Shown one piece after another: positions 35,103 through 44,257 of a stretch of DNA of 64,000 nt. Numbering within the stretch: position 1 is the stretch's first letter; each line of letters starts with the position of its first letter. The notes below the pieces were generated by a model, which had not been told where the DNA came from, searched no databases, and saw nothing but the letters and a program-made list of their open reading frames with translations. Location of the stretch: the NCBI GenBank assembly GCA_902826335.1, contig CADEEL010000006.1, positions 46,216 through 110,215 on the forward strand, read 5' to 3'. The position numbers were made by a program, and so were the translations under genes. This DNA is from an uncultured Alphaproteobacteria bacterium (lineage in GTDB: Bacteria > Pseudomonadota > Alphaproteobacteria > Caulobacterales > Aquidulcibacteraceae).

Positions 35103-35702
35103 GTGGATACCCGCACCAAGATCATCCTGGCGGCGATGGAGCTGTTCTGGCTCAAGGGCTACAATTCAACTTCGGTCGCGGACATCCTGAGCCGCACCCA
35201 GCTCAATTCAGGCAGCCTCTATCATTTTTTTCCCTCGAAGCAGGACGTGCTGATCGCCGTGCTCGAATTCCTTCGGGACGGCATCGGCGAAATGCTGCTC
35301 GCGCCCGCCTGGGCTGGGATCGACGATCCGATCGAACGCATCTTCGCGCTGCTCGCATCTTATCGGCGCATGATCGTGGAGAGCGACTGCACTTATGGCT
35401 GCCCGATCGGCTCTCTCGCGCTCGAACTGCACGAACCAGATCCAAAAGTGCGCGAATTGCTGGCGGCGAACTTCACAGGTTGGGCGAATGCGATCGAGGC
35501 ATGCTTGATCGCCGCTGGAAACCGCCTGCCGTGCGGCCTCGATCGCGCCGCGCTGGCGCAATTCGTACTAACGGCCATGGAAGGCGGTGTGATGCAGGCG
35601 CGCACGCATCGCGACGTCGCCTTTTTCGACCGCGCTGTCTCCATGCTGCGCGCCTATTTCGAATCCTTGGAGCAAGGCGTGCAGGCTCGCGCGCGCGCAT
35701 AA
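35103..35702 (+). CDS. TetR-family transcriptional regulator
   Basis: The open frame begins at a TTG at 35073 inside the operator, so I take the GTG at 35103, with AAGGG 7 nt upstream, giving 199 residues. The N-terminal HTH is IILAAMELFWLKGYNSTSVADIL, with SGSLYHFFPSKQDVLIAVL as recognition region. The C-terminal ligand-binding part has CPIGSLALELHEPDPKVREL, which resembles the LmrA/YxaF-like group. It likely represses itself and the DUF1761 gene 19 nt downstream. The ligand is unknown. Confidence 0.9.
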   Translation: MDTRTKIILAAMELFWLKGYNSTSVADILSRTQLNSGSLYHFFPSKQDVLIAVLEFLRDGIGEMLLAPAWAGIDDPIERIFALLASYRRMIVESDCTYGCPIGSLALELHEPDPKVRELLAANFTGWANAIEACLIAAGNRLPCGLDRAALAQFVLTAMEGGVMQARTHRDVAFFDRAVSMLRAYFESLEQGVQARARA

Positions 35703-35721
35703 CAAGCAGAGAGGGGATCAT

Positions 35722-36120
35722 ATGCCTGAAGCCAATTGGGTCGCAATTCTTGTCGCCGCGGCCTCATCCCTGGCGGTTGGATTCGTCTGGTATTCGCCGG
35801 CGCTTTTTTACAAACCGTGGGCCAGCGCCGTCGGCATGACCGATGAAAAAGCCAAGACCGGAAACATGGCCGTGACCTTCGGAGGCGCCTTTCTGCTCGC
35901 GGTCATCCAGTGTTTCTGCTTGGCCATGTTTTTCGGAACCGAGTTGGGCTGGCAGGAAACAACGCTCTACGGTTTCCTGACCGGCGCGGGCTGGGTGACG
36001 ACGGCGTTCGCCGTGCAGGCGCTGTTCGAGCGGCGCGGTTGGACGCTGACGCTGATCAATGGCGGCTACAACATCGTCACCTTCACGCTGTTCGGCCTTA
36101 TTCTGGGCGTGTGGCCCTGA
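35722..36120 (+). CDS. DUF1761 membrane protein
   Basis: The 132-residue protein has four predicted membrane helices. The DUF1761 hallmarks are NWVAILVAAASSLAVGFVWY at the start with a following YSPALFYKPWA, and GFLTGAGWVTTAFAVQALFE in the middle. GAGAGGGG precedes the ATG. It lies 19 nt after the TetR-type gene and is its most likely target. No function is established for the family. Confidence 0.85.
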   Translation: MPEANWVAILVAAASSLAVGFVWYSPALFYKPWASAVGMTDEKAKTGNMAVTFGGAFLLAVIQCFCLAMFFGTELGWQETTLYGFLTGAGWVTTAFAVQALFERRGWTLTLINGGYNIVTFTLFGLILGVWP

Positions 36121-36202
36121 CGCAGCCGTCCGCGTGAAAAGCGCCGCGCGCGCGCCAACCTGGTGGCGTGCGCGCTGAGGCGGGGCTAAACCCCCCGGCC
36201 TT

Positions 36203-37504
36203 ATGCCAGCTTCCTTGTCCTTCGCGACGAGCCTCTTGAGGCTCGCATGGCCGGTCGCGCTCGCGCGCCTGGGCATCATGGGCATGGGCTTGGTGGACGT
36301 CATCGTCGTCGGCCAACTCGCGCCCGACGAGTTGCCGCATCAGGCGCTTGGCTGGGCGCCGACCGGCGTCATGCTGGTGACCGGCATCGGCCTCTTGATG
36401 GGCGTTCAAGTGCTCGCCGCCCGTGCGATCGGCGCGGGCGAGCTCACACACGCAGGCGGCGCCTGGCGGCGCGGCATGATTGTCGCCGGCGTCGCGGGTC
36501 TCATCGCCATTGCGGCGACATGGAGTTTCGGCGCGCGCATCTACACGGCGTTTGGCTTGGACGCGGAACTCGCGGCGCCATCCGCCGAGGTGATGCGCAT
36601 CCTGGCGCTCTCAATTCCCTTGCATCTCTTCTACTGCGCGACGGCGTTTTTTCTGGAATCCATCCAGCGTCCCATGGCTTCGACTATTGTCATGTGGGGC
36701 GCCAATGGCGTGAACCTCGCGCTCAATTTGTGGCTTGTGCCGCTATACGGCGCGGAGGGGTCGGCATGGGCGACGCTTGGCGCGCGCCTTTTTCTTGCGG
36801 GCGTTCTCGCCTTGTGGGTCATCTCCTTGCGCGATGGCGATCGCTACGGCGTGCGCGCACGCGCGGCTGGGCCGAGCTTTTCCGCATTGCTTGGCGTCGG
36901 CGCCGCGGCGGCGGTGAGCCAGGCCGCCGAGGCGGGCGCGTTCTCGGCGATGACGATCATCGCCGGGCGCATCGGCGCGGACGCCGTCTCGGCCTACCAA
37001 ATTCTCCTCAATCTGCTCGCCGTCGTGTTCATGGTCGCACTTGGGCTCTCGACGGCGACAGCGGTGTTGACCTCGGAAGCGATCGGGCGCGGCGCCCCGC
37101 GCGACGCGGCGCGCGCGAGCTGGACGGGGCTCGCCCTCAACACGCTGTTCATGCTCGGCTTCGCCGTGCTGGTGCTGGTTTTCGCGCAGCTAATCGCGCG
37201 GGCCTATACATCGGCGCCGATCCTTGTCGCCATGACGGCCGCGCTGATGCCGCTCGCGGCGGCGATCCTGGCGCCAGACGGCGGGCAGGTGGTCGCGGCC
37301 GCGGCGTTACGCGCACGCGGCGATAATTGGTTCCCGACGGCCAGCCACATCCTCGCCTATGCGCTCGTGATGCCGCCGCTCGCCTTTTATTTGGGCGAGA
37401 TCGAGGGCCATGGCGTCGCTGGCCTGATGTCAGCGATCTTGTGGGCGAGCGTCCTGTCCGTGGGCGTGCTGACGATCCGCCTGTGGGCGCTGACGCGTCG
37501 CTAA
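36203..37504 (+). CDS. MATE-family efflux transporter
   Basis: MATE transporters export drugs and other cationic compounds using Na+ or H+ gradients. The 433-residue protein has about 12 hydrophobic segments in two repeated halves. The first helix carries LAWPVALARLGIMGMGLVDV, equivalent to the conserved family start. Mid-protein GVGAAAAVSQAAEAGAFSAM begins the second repeat. Substrates cannot be predicted. The stop overlaps the convergent gene by 4 bp. Confidence 0.88.
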   Translation: MPASLSFATSLLRLAWPVALARLGIMGMGLVDVIVVGQLAPDELPHQALGWAPTGVMLVTGIGLLMGVQVLAARAIGAGELTHAGGAWRRGMIVAGVAGLIAIAATWSFGARIYTAFGLDAELAAPSAEVMRILALSIPLHLFYCATAFFLESIQRPMASTIVMWGANGVNLALNLWLVPLYGAEGSAWATLGARLFLAGVLALWVISLRDGDRYGVRARAAGPSFSALLGVGAAAAVSQAAEAGAFSAMTIIAGRIGADAVSAYQILLNLLAVVFMVALGLSTATAVLTSEAIGRGAPRDAARASWTGLALNTLFMLGFAVLVLVFAQLIARAYTSAPILVAMTAALMPLAAAILAPDGGQVVAAAALRARGDNWFPTASHILAYALVMPPLAFYLGEIEGHGVAGLMSAILWASVLSVGVLTIRLWALTRR

Positions 37505-38388
37505 GTGACGCCCAACACCCAGCCTTCCTCGGCTTCTATCACGTCGCGGCGCGGATCGTCCTTCACTGGTCCGAACGCCTTGCCCAGCAGCCCTTTCTCA
37601 TCCAGCGCCGCGAAGTGAGATGCAGTGGCGCGCACGCGGGCCGCATCCTTGATTTCGCCCGGGGCGGTGGGCGCATTGAACATGGACGGGTCAATCTCCG
37701 CGAACACGGCTTCAACGCCCGCCAGGTCAGCCATTGTCAGCGCGCGCCAGCCGGTTTCGAACGGCCACACCCGCACGCCGGGCCGCGCCGCTTTCAGGCG
37801 CTTGATCATGGGCAGGCCTGTCAGCGTCTGTCCGCCCACGGAGCCTTGGTAATAGAGCTTCCAAACGGGCGCCGCGCCCTTCAATTTTTCCTCGACATAG
37901 CGAAATTCTGGCGCGTCATCGGGGCCGTGGTCGCGCGGTCTCTTTGCCGACAACATGGCTTGCGCATCGCGCGCCGGCGCGCCCCAAAATGGAAACGGGC
38001 CGCCTGTCATCGCGCGGTTCATGCGGGCGGCGACCTGGAAGCGGTTGTTTGAATTGTCCGACTTGTCCTTCACTTCAGCCGCGACGAAGTCCACCAACGC
38101 GGCCCAAGGCGCGCCAGAAAACTTCATCGCCGCCGCCGTTCCGCGCGGCAGGCCGAGTGGAAAGTCAAACCCCACAAGCGCGCGTTCATTGCGCTTGGAG
38201 AAATCGTCCAGCAGGCCGGCGAGAATCTGTTCCGCCTCGGCGCGCGTGGCCGGATTGTGCGCTTCGTGCACGAACTGAAAGCGCACATTGCGACGAACGA
38301 CGCCGATCCAAATTGAATCGGCGCCGGTCGTCGGTTTGGACGCCGCGCTCCAATCGACCGCGACATAAGCGAGAAAAAGGCGGCTCAT
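37501..38388 (-). CDS. Uncharacterised protein with RNase H-like N-terminus
   Basis: This 295-residue protein opens YVAVDWSAASKPTTGADSIW and later has ALVGFDFPLGLPRG. The two short beta-strand/Asp motifs (VDWS and GFDFPLG) recall the RNase H-like fold of DUF429 proteins. Similar proteins have been labelled as cobalamin-related in databases, for which nothing here gives support. Conserved-looking blocks further on are NRFQVAARMN and VWPFETGW. There is no signal peptide. The convergent MATE stop overlaps its own. Confidence 0.6.
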   Translation of the reverse strand: MSRLFLAYVAVDWSAASKPTTGADSIWIGVVRRNVRFQFVHEAHNPATRAEAEQILAGLLDDFSKRNERALVGFDFPLGLPRGTAAAMKFSGAPWAALVDFVAAEVKDKSDNSNNRFQVAARMNRAMTGGPFPFWGAPARDAQAMLSAKRPRDHGPDDAPEFRYVEEKLKGAAPVWKLYYQGSVGGQTLTGLPMIKRLKAARPGVRVWPFETGWRALTMADLAGVEAVFAEIDPSMFNAPTAPGEIKDAARVRATASHFAALDEKGLLGKAFGPVKDDPRRDVIEAEEGWVLGVT

Positions 38389-38410
38389 GGGTGAGCCGCA
38401 TCCTTGGTGG

Positions 38411-39415
38411 TCATGATAGTTTCACAAGCATCTTGCCGGTGTTGCCGCCCGAGAAGAGTTTGAGAAACGCCGTTGGGGCGTTCTCGACGCCGGTTTCAAC
38501 CGTTTCTTCCCACTTGAGTTTCCCGTCCTTGATCCATCCGGTCATGTCGCGCAGGAATTGCTCGCGCAGATGCGCGAACTGGATGACGATAAACCCTTGG
38601 ATTTTGAGGCTCTTGCCGACGACGTAAATGAGGTTCTTAGGCCCCGGCTGCGCGGTCATATTGTTGTATTGGGAAATCATCCCGCATTCCACGAAACGCG
38701 CGAACGGCCGCGCCACTTCGAGTGCGACTTCAAGATGCTCGCCGCCGACATTGTCGAAATAGACATCGATCCCGTTCGGCGCGGCCGTCTGCACGGCTTT
38801 CAGCAAATCTCCGCAGGTTTTGTAATTCACCACCTCGTCGACGCCGAGTGATTTGAGCCATTGCGCTTTGGCGTCCGACCCAACGGAGGCGACCACCTTG
38901 CAGCCCTTGATCTTGGCGATCTGGGCGACGAGTGAGCCAACCGCGCCGGCGCCGCCGGAGACAAACACGGTCTCCCCCGCTTTCGGCTGACCGATCTCGA
39001 GAAGGCCTGCGTAGGCGGTGAGGCCCGGCATGCCGAGCACGCCGAGATAGGCCTGAGGCGGTACGTTTTCCTGTGGCAGCTTGGTCAGCATAGCCGCCGG
39101 CGCCACGAACGCCTCGCGCCAGCCGAGCATGCTCTCAACAAGGTCACCCGGTTTGAATTTGGGGTCCTTCGAGGCGACGATCTCGCCGACCGCGCCGCCT
39201 TGCAGCGCTTCGCCGATCTGAAAGGGGGGCACGTAACTCGCCCGGTCATACATGCGCCCGCGCATATAGGGATCGACGCTCATCCACAGGTTTCGCACCA
39301 GAGCTTGTCCCTCCGCCGGATCGGGCAGGTCGACGGCGGCGACCTCGAAATTCTCGGGCTTAGGCATGCCCTCGGGGCGGCTTTTCAGTCTGACTTCGCG
39401 TGCTTGGGTTCCCAT
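38411..39415 (-). CDS. NADP-dependent zinc-free MDR oxidoreductase
   Basis: The 334-residue enzyme belongs to the medium-chain dehydrogenase/reductase group of prostaglandin/leukotriene reductases and curcumin reductases, which saturate alpha,beta-unsaturated carbonyls. The substrate-site motif DPYMRGRMYD is at residues ~48-57. The NADP Rossmann motif VSGGAGAVGSLVAQIAKIKG is near residues 153-172. FDNVGGEHLE and GMISQYN follow. No catalytic zinc Cys/His set is present. The stop is 22 bp from the 5' end of the neighbouring minus gene, so the two may be co-transcribed. Confidence 0.88.
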   Translation of the reverse strand: MGTQAREVRLKSRPEGMPKPENFEVAAVDLPDPAEGQALVRNLWMSVDPYMRGRMYDRASYVPPFQIGEALQGGAVGEIVASKDPKFKPGDLVESMLGWREAFVAPAAMLTKLPQENVPPQAYLGVLGMPGLTAYAGLLEIGQPKAGETVFVSGGAGAVGSLVAQIAKIKGCKVVASVGSDAKAQWLKSLGVDEVVNYKTCGDLLKAVQTAAPNGIDVYFDNVGGEHLEVALEVARPFARFVECGMISQYNNMTAQPGPKNLIYVVGKSLKIQGFIVIQFAHLREQFLRDMTGWIKDGKLKWEETVETGVENAPTAFLKLFSGGNTGKMLVKLS

Positions 39416-39523
39416 GACGGCGTCTCCTTGTCGGGGCGCACCCTAGAGAAGCGCGCGGCGCGCTCCAAGCCTTGATGCAAAGCCGCGCGCCGCCCATAAA
39501 GCGCCCCTTCCCCAAGGAACATC

Positions 39524-40861
39524 ATGACGGTTCGTCTTCGCTTCGCGCCTTCCCCAACGGGCAGGCTTCATGTCGGCAACATCATCACCGCGCTGCGCAA
39601 TTGGCTGTTCGCGCGACGTGAGGGCGGGCGCATGCTGCTGCGCATCGACGATACGGACTTGGCGCGGTCGACGAAGGCGTTCGAGGCCGGCATCGAGGAA
39701 GACTTGCGCTGGCTCGGCCTTGAATGGGACGAGCGCGCCAATCAATCAGCACGCCTCGCCAGCTATGAAGCGGCCGCCGACACGCTGAAGAAGGCAGGTC
39801 TTTTCTATGCATGCTACGAGACCGAGACGGAACTCGATCGCAAACGAACGATTTCGCAAAAGCTCGGCCGCCCGCCCATCTATGATCGCGCGGCGCTGAG
39901 CTATTCCAAGGAAGACCTGGCGAGGTTCAAGGCGGAGGGCCGTACGCCGCACTGGCGCTACAAGCTCTCCGGCGCGCGGCGCGACTGGAACGATCTGGTT
40001 CGCGGCCATCAATCGATCGATACGTCGTCGCTCAGCGATCCCGTTCTGATCCGGGCGGACGGCGCTTTTCTCTACACGCTGCCGTCCGTCGTGGACGACA
40101 TTGAATTCAACATCACGCACATCGTGCGCGGGGAAGATCACGTCACCAATACCGGCGTGCAGATCGAGATTTTCGAGGCGCTGGGCGCAAAGGCGCCGGA
40201 ATTCGGGCATTTCCCGCTTATTGTCGGCGCGGAGGGCGAGGGGCTCTCAAAGCGCCTGGGGTCGCTCTCGGTCAGTGAATTACGTGCGCAAGGCTATGAG
40301 CCAATGGCGATCAATTCGCTGCTGGCCAAGCTCGGCACGTCCGATCCGGTGGAGGCGCGCACCAGCATTGATGAGTTGGCGCGTGAGTTTTCGTACGACA
40401 AAATCGGCCGCGCGCCCGCGCGCTTTAGCGAAGAAGAGCTAAAGCGTGTCAACGCCGCCCTGCTGCATGACATGCCCTATGAGGATGTGCGATCGCGCCT
40501 GGCCGAACGCGGCGCCGATCTGGGCGAAGGCTTTTGGCGCGCCGTGCGGGCCAATCTTGTGCTGTTTCCGGACGTCGATGAATGGGCGCGCATTATTTCG
40601 GGCCCTGTCGAGCCGGTGATCGCGGACGAGGGCTTTGCGCGCGCGGCGGCCGGCCTCGTGCCGAGCGGCCCTTATGGGCCCGAAACGTGGAAGGCCTTTG
40701 TCGACGCGGTCAAGGACAAGACCGGCGCGAAGGGCAAGGCGCTCTTCATGCCGCTGCGCCAAGCACTCACAGGCCTCGATCACGGTCCTGAAATGGCGCC
40801 ATTGTTCGCCCTCATCGGCCCCGAACGCGCAAGGGCGCGCCTGGAAGGGAAGGCGGCTTAA
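39524..40861 (+). CDS. gltX: Glutamyl-tRNA synthetase
   Basis: GltX charges tRNA-Glu, and in organisms without GlnRS also tRNA-Gln, with glutamate. The 445-residue class I enzyme has the HIGH-type motif PTGRLHVGN at residues ~10-18 and a KMSKS-type LSKRLG near residue 241. RIDDTDLARS and the block LVRGEDHVTNTG are also diagnostic. Alphaproteobacteria often have two GltX copies. The short length resembles the second type, but which tRNA it prefers cannot be read by eye. The stop overlaps the convergent gene by 4 bp. Confidence 0.95.
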   Translation: MTVRLRFAPSPTGRLHVGNIITALRNWLFARREGGRMLLRIDDTDLARSTKAFEAGIEEDLRWLGLEWDERANQSARLASYEAAADTLKKAGLFYACYETETELDRKRTISQKLGRPPIYDRAALSYSKEDLARFKAEGRTPHWRYKLSGARRDWNDLVRGHQSIDTSSLSDPVLIRADGAFLYTLPSVVDDIEFNITHIVRGEDHVTNTGVQIEIFEALGAKAPEFGHFPLIVGAEGEGLSKRLGSLSVSELRAQGYEPMAINSLLAKLGTSDPVEARTSIDELAREFSYDKIGRAPARFSEEELKRVNAALLHDMPYEDVRSRLAERGADLGEGFWRAVRANLVLFPDVDEWARIISGPVEPVIADEGFARAAAGLVPSGPYGPETWKAFVDAVKDKTGAKGKALFMPLRQALTGLDHGPEMAPLFALIGPERARARLEGKAA

Positions 40862-41199
40862 ACCGCAAACTGATCGAACGCGCGAAGCGCATCGGCTGCG
40901 TAATTGACGCTGGGGCCGCCGCCCATCTGGATGGCGACGGCGAGCGCCTCGGCGATTTCCTGGCGCGTTGCGCCAAGCTTATGCGCGCCGCGCGCATGAT
41001 AGCCTATGCAGCCATCGCACTGGGTGGTGACGGCGATGGCGAGCGCGATCAGCTCCTTCACTTTGCCGTCAAGCGCGCCGGGCGTCTGCGCCGCGCGCGA
41101 AAGGGCGCCGAATGCTTTCAAGGGTTCGGGAATGAGTTCGCGCAGCTTGAGGGCGTATTCGTCGATTTCCGCGATGCGGGCCTTGTAATCATGCGTCAT
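40858..41199 (-). CDS. Carboxymuconolactone decarboxylase/AhpD-like protein
   Basis: I start at MTHDYKARIAEIDEY (41199), because the upstream part of the frame is unlike the family. It has 113 residues. The redox motif CDGCIGYHARGAHKLGA (CXXC followed by His) and the following EIAEALAVAIQMGGGP define the AhpD-like subgroup. Such proteins reduce peroxides or peroxiredoxin partners through the two cysteines. No peroxiredoxin gene is adjacent. Confidence 0.88.
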   Translation of the reverse strand: MTHDYKARIAEIDEYALKLRELIPEPLKAFGALSRAAQTPGALDGKVKELIALAIAVTTQCDGCIGYHARGAHKLGATRQEIAEALAVAIQMGGGPSVNYAADALRAFDQFAV

Positions 41200-41293
41200 G
41201 GGACGGCTCCAAAAGCTTGTTAGGCGCGCGGCAGGCGCCTGATATTGAGATAGCTCAAGGCGCGGCTGGCGCAATCGATCAGACAAATTCTCT

Positions 41294-41680
41294 ATGAGCT
41301 ATTATTTTTCAAAGACGGTGTCCGCTCCGTTCAATGATGTCGTTGCGCGGGTGCGAGTCGCGCTCGCCGCGCGCGGCTTTGGCGTGCTGACTGAAATAGA
41401 CGTCGCGGCCGTGCTGAAGGCGAAAATCGGCGCCGACATGGCGCCCTATCTCATCCTCGGCGCGTGCAACCCCGCCTTCGCGCACCGCGCGCTCATGGCT
41501 GAAAACAAGATCGGTACGATGCTGCCATGCAATGTCGTCGTGCGTGAGGCTGGGCCGGGCGAAGTCGAGATCGCCGCCGTCGATCCGGTCGCCTCAATGC
41601 AGGCGATCGAAAACCCCAACCTGGCCGCCATCGCGGGCGAGGTGCAAGGCCAGCTGCGGGAGGCTGTAGCCGCTGCTTAA
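41294..41680 (+). CDS. DUF302 domain protein
   Basis: The 128-residue protein opens SYYFSKTVSAPFNDVVARVR and contains LGACNPAFAHRALMAE and GTMLPCNVVVREAGPG, both typical of DUF302. The fold is an alpha/beta sandwich, and the two conserved Cys (CNP, PCN) are notable. Function is unknown; some members associate with thiol or metal stress genes. It is divergent from the AhpD-like gene by 94 bp and convergent with the LOG gene, overlapping it by 4 bp. Confidence 0.88.
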   Translation: MSYYFSKTVSAPFNDVVARVRVALAARGFGVLTEIDVAAVLKAKIGADMAPYLILGACNPAFAHRALMAENKIGTMLPCNVVVREAGPGEVEIAAVDPVASMQAIENPNLAAIAGEVQGQLREAVAAA

Positions 41681-42285
41681 TCCGTTACGCGTGCTTCGAT
41701 GGCGGCGAGCGCGTCGTCTACGCTGCTGGCGTGCAGCAAGACGTCGCGGAACGCAGGCGGGGTGAGGTTCGCGTCGATCGTGTGTTGCAGGAGATGAAAG
41801 AGCGGCGCCCAGAAATCATCTTCCGCGAGGAAGACAATTGGCTTTTGGTGAAGTTCGAGCCGCCGCCAGGACAGCATCTCAATCGCCTCTTCAAGCGTTC
41901 CGATGCCGCCTGGCAACACCAAAAACGCATCGCTCTCCACGAACATGATGTGCTTGCGTTCATGCATGGTCTCGACCATGCGGTGCGGCACGTCCTCAAG
42001 CACGATTTCCTTGCGCGCTAAAAAGCGCGGCATGATTCCCAGGACATCTCCGCCGGCGCTGTGGCAGGCCTTGGCCGCTCGCCCCATCAGGCCGATGGAG
42101 CCGCCGCCATAGATCATGCGCAAGCCCCGCCCGGCGAGCGCTGCGCCCACCCGTGCGGCGAGATCGAGATAGTCAGGCCGTGTTGTTTCGGACGATCCGC
42201 AATAGACGCAGACGGCTGAGAGACCGGGCTTGTTGTCTGGTCGATAGGGTGAAGCGGGTAGGATAACCGAATCGGGCATGGGCAT
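41677..42285 (-). CDS. LOG-family nucleotide hydrolase (TIGR00730)
   Basis: LOG proteins hydrolyse nucleoside 5'-monophosphates to base and ribose phosphate; plant members activate cytokinins. I use the ATG at 42285, with another ATG at 42279, giving 202 residues. SAVCVYCGSS and GLRMIYGGGSIGLMG are the N-terminal signatures, and the catalytic LPGGIGTLEE follows MVETMHERKHIM. A true cytokinin role in this bacterium is not implied. No strong ribosome binding site was seen. Confidence 0.9.
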   Translation of the reverse strand: MPMPDSVILPASPYRPDNKPGLSAVCVYCGSSETTRPDYLDLAARVGAALAGRGLRMIYGGGSIGLMGRAAKACHSAGGDVLGIMPRFLARKEIVLEDVPHRMVETMHERKHIMFVESDAFLVLPGGIGTLEEAIEMLSWRRLELHQKPIVFLAEDDFWAPLFHLLQHTIDANLTPPAFRDVLLHASSVDDALAAIEARVTD

Positions 42286-42379
42286 ACTCAATCGGGCCTT
42301 TGCGGCGCATTGCGGGCCGAAGGGCGCGCCCCTAGGTGTAGCATCGCGCCTCCTGCCGGACGCCTAACGGGACAAACTC

Positions 42380-44218
42380 ATGCGACGCGGCGAAGCGCCG
42401 GCCAAACCCAAGCCCGAGATCGGCGAAGCGGCTGTGTCGCCGTCGCCTGGCCGCATCGCGCGCCGGCTGTTTGCCCTGATCGGAGGGTTGAGGGGCGCGG
42501 GCGTCGTCGCGCGGCTATGGGTTTCCCTGGCGCTGACCCTGGCGGCCAAGGCGCTGGCGGTGTTCTCTCCGCTGGTGCTGGCGGACGGGATCAACCGCCT
42601 CGTCGAGGGTGAAACGCAAGGCGCCTACACGCTCTTTCTCGGCCTTATCGGCTTATGGGCCGGCATGCGGTTTTTCTCAGCGGCCGGCCCGCAAATTCGG
42701 GACGCGATCTTCCAGCCGATCAGCGAGGAGGCGCAGCGCCGCGCCGGCGCCAACGTATTCGCGCACGTGCATTCGCTCTCCGTGCGCTTTCATCAATCCA
42801 AGCGGACCGGCGCCGTCTATCGCACGATCGAGCGGGGCATCCGCGCCGTCGACTTCTTGTTGCGCTTCCTCGCTTTCAACATATTGCCGACAATACTTGA
42901 ACTCTTCCTGGCGGCCGGCGTGTTGGCTTGGCGGTATGGGATAGGGTTCGCCGTCATCGCGGCGGGAACCGTGGCCATCTATGCGTGGGTGACGTTCGGC
43001 GTCACCGAGTGGCGCCTGCAATACCGGCGTGAAATGAACGAAAAGGACACCGAGGCGGCAGGGCGCGCGGTGGACTCGCTGCTCAATTTCGAGACGGTCA
43101 AGAGCTTCGCGGCCGAGGCCCGCGAGACGGCGCGTTTTGACAGCGCGCTCGCTTCTTATGCGCAGGCGGCGGTGCGTTCGAACACCTCGCTCGCCATGCT
43201 CAATGTGGCGCAGACCTTTATCATGAATTTCGGCATCGCAGCCATGGTGGCGGCGGCAGGCTACCTCGCCAATGGAGGGCGCATCGGGGCGGGCGACATC
43301 ACGGCCGTCATGCTCATCATGCTCAATCTCTATGCGCCGTTGAATATTCTTGGCTTCGCTTACCGTGAGATCAAGCAAAGCTCGATCGATATGGAGAAGA
43401 TGTTTGGGTTGCTGGATGAGCAGCCCGACGTGGCCGACGCGCCGGACGCGCGCGCGCTGAAAGTCACGGACGGCCAGGTTGCGTTTGAGCGCGTGGGTTT
43501 TTCCCATGAGGGCCGCGATCAGGGGCTGGACGACGTTTCCTTTGCAGCTCCCGCCGGGCGGACGACGGCGATCGTCGGCCCATCGGGCGCCGGCAAATCA
43601 ACGGTGCTGAAGTTGTTATTGCGCTTTTACGATCCCGCGCGTGGGCGTGTGTTGATCGACGGTCAAGATATCAAGGGCGTGACGCAGGAAAGCCTGCGCG
43701 CCACGCTTGGCCTCGTGCCGCAGGATGTCGTGCTGTTCAACGACACCATCCGCTACAACATCGCCTATGGCCGGCCGGACGCGTCGCAGATGGAGATCGA
43801 GGCGGCCGCCGCGCGCGCGCAATTGCTGGAAATGATCGAGAACCTGCCGGATGGATGGAATACGCGCGTGGGCGAGCGCGGCTTGAAACTCTCGGGCGGT
43901 GAAAAGCAGCGCGTCGGCATTGCGCGCGTCATCCTCAGGGACCCAAAAATCCTCATCCTCGATGAAGCGACCTCATCGCTCGACAGCCGCACCGAGGCCG
44001 ATGTTCAGGCCGCGCTTGCAGAAGCCGCGAAGGGGCGCACGACGATCGTCGTCGCGCATCGGCTGTCCACCATCGCGGACGCCGATCAGATCGTGGTGTT
44101 GAAGGATGGCGCAATTGTAGAGCGGGGCGCGCATGGTGCGCTCATTGCGCGCGATGGAGAATATGCGGAGCTGTGGCGCCGGCAGGCCGAGGAGCCGGAG
44201 GCCGTGGCGGCGGAATAG
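42380..44218 (+). CDS. Atm1-type ABC exporter (HMT1 family)
   Basis: This fused permease/ATPase has 612 residues. A six-helix exporter domain occupies residues ~40-340 and the ATPase domain residues ~370-600. Walker A is GPSGAGKST near residue 399, the signature is LSGGEKQR, Walker B is ILILDEATSSLDS, and the switch His is in VAHRLSTI. The transmembrane part carries RTIERGIRAVDFLLRF and LNFETVKSF, as in mitochondrial Atm1 and alphaproteobacterial homologues that export glutathione-linked sulfur or metal compounds. Substrate is inferred from the family. Confidence 0.92.
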   Translation: MRRGEAPAKPKPEIGEAAVSPSPGRIARRLFALIGGLRGAGVVARLWVSLALTLAAKALAVFSPLVLADGINRLVEGETQGAYTLFLGLIGLWAGMRFFSAAGPQIRDAIFQPISEEAQRRAGANVFAHVHSLSVRFHQSKRTGAVYRTIERGIRAVDFLLRFLAFNILPTILELFLAAGVLAWRYGIGFAVIAAGTVAIYAWVTFGVTEWRLQYRREMNEKDTEAAGRAVDSLLNFETVKSFAAEARETARFDSALASYAQAAVRSNTSLAMLNVAQTFIMNFGIAAMVAAAGYLANGGRIGAGDITAVMLIMLNLYAPLNILGFAYREIKQSSIDMEKMFGLLDEQPDVADAPDARALKVTDGQVAFERVGFSHEGRDQGLDDVSFAAPAGRTTAIVGPSGAGKSTVLKLLLRFYDPARGRVLIDGQDIKGVTQESLRATLGLVPQDVVLFNDTIRYNIAYGRPDASQMEIEAAAARAQLLEMIENLPDGWNTRVGERGLKLSGGEKQRVGIARVILRDPKILILDEATSSLDSRTEADVQAALAEAAKGRTTIVVAHRLSTIADADQIVVLKDGAIVERGAHGALIARDGEYAELWRRQAEEPEAVAAE

Positions 44219-44257
44219 CCTTCGCGCTCCCGCTCGCGCACGCGCGCGGATTAATTG

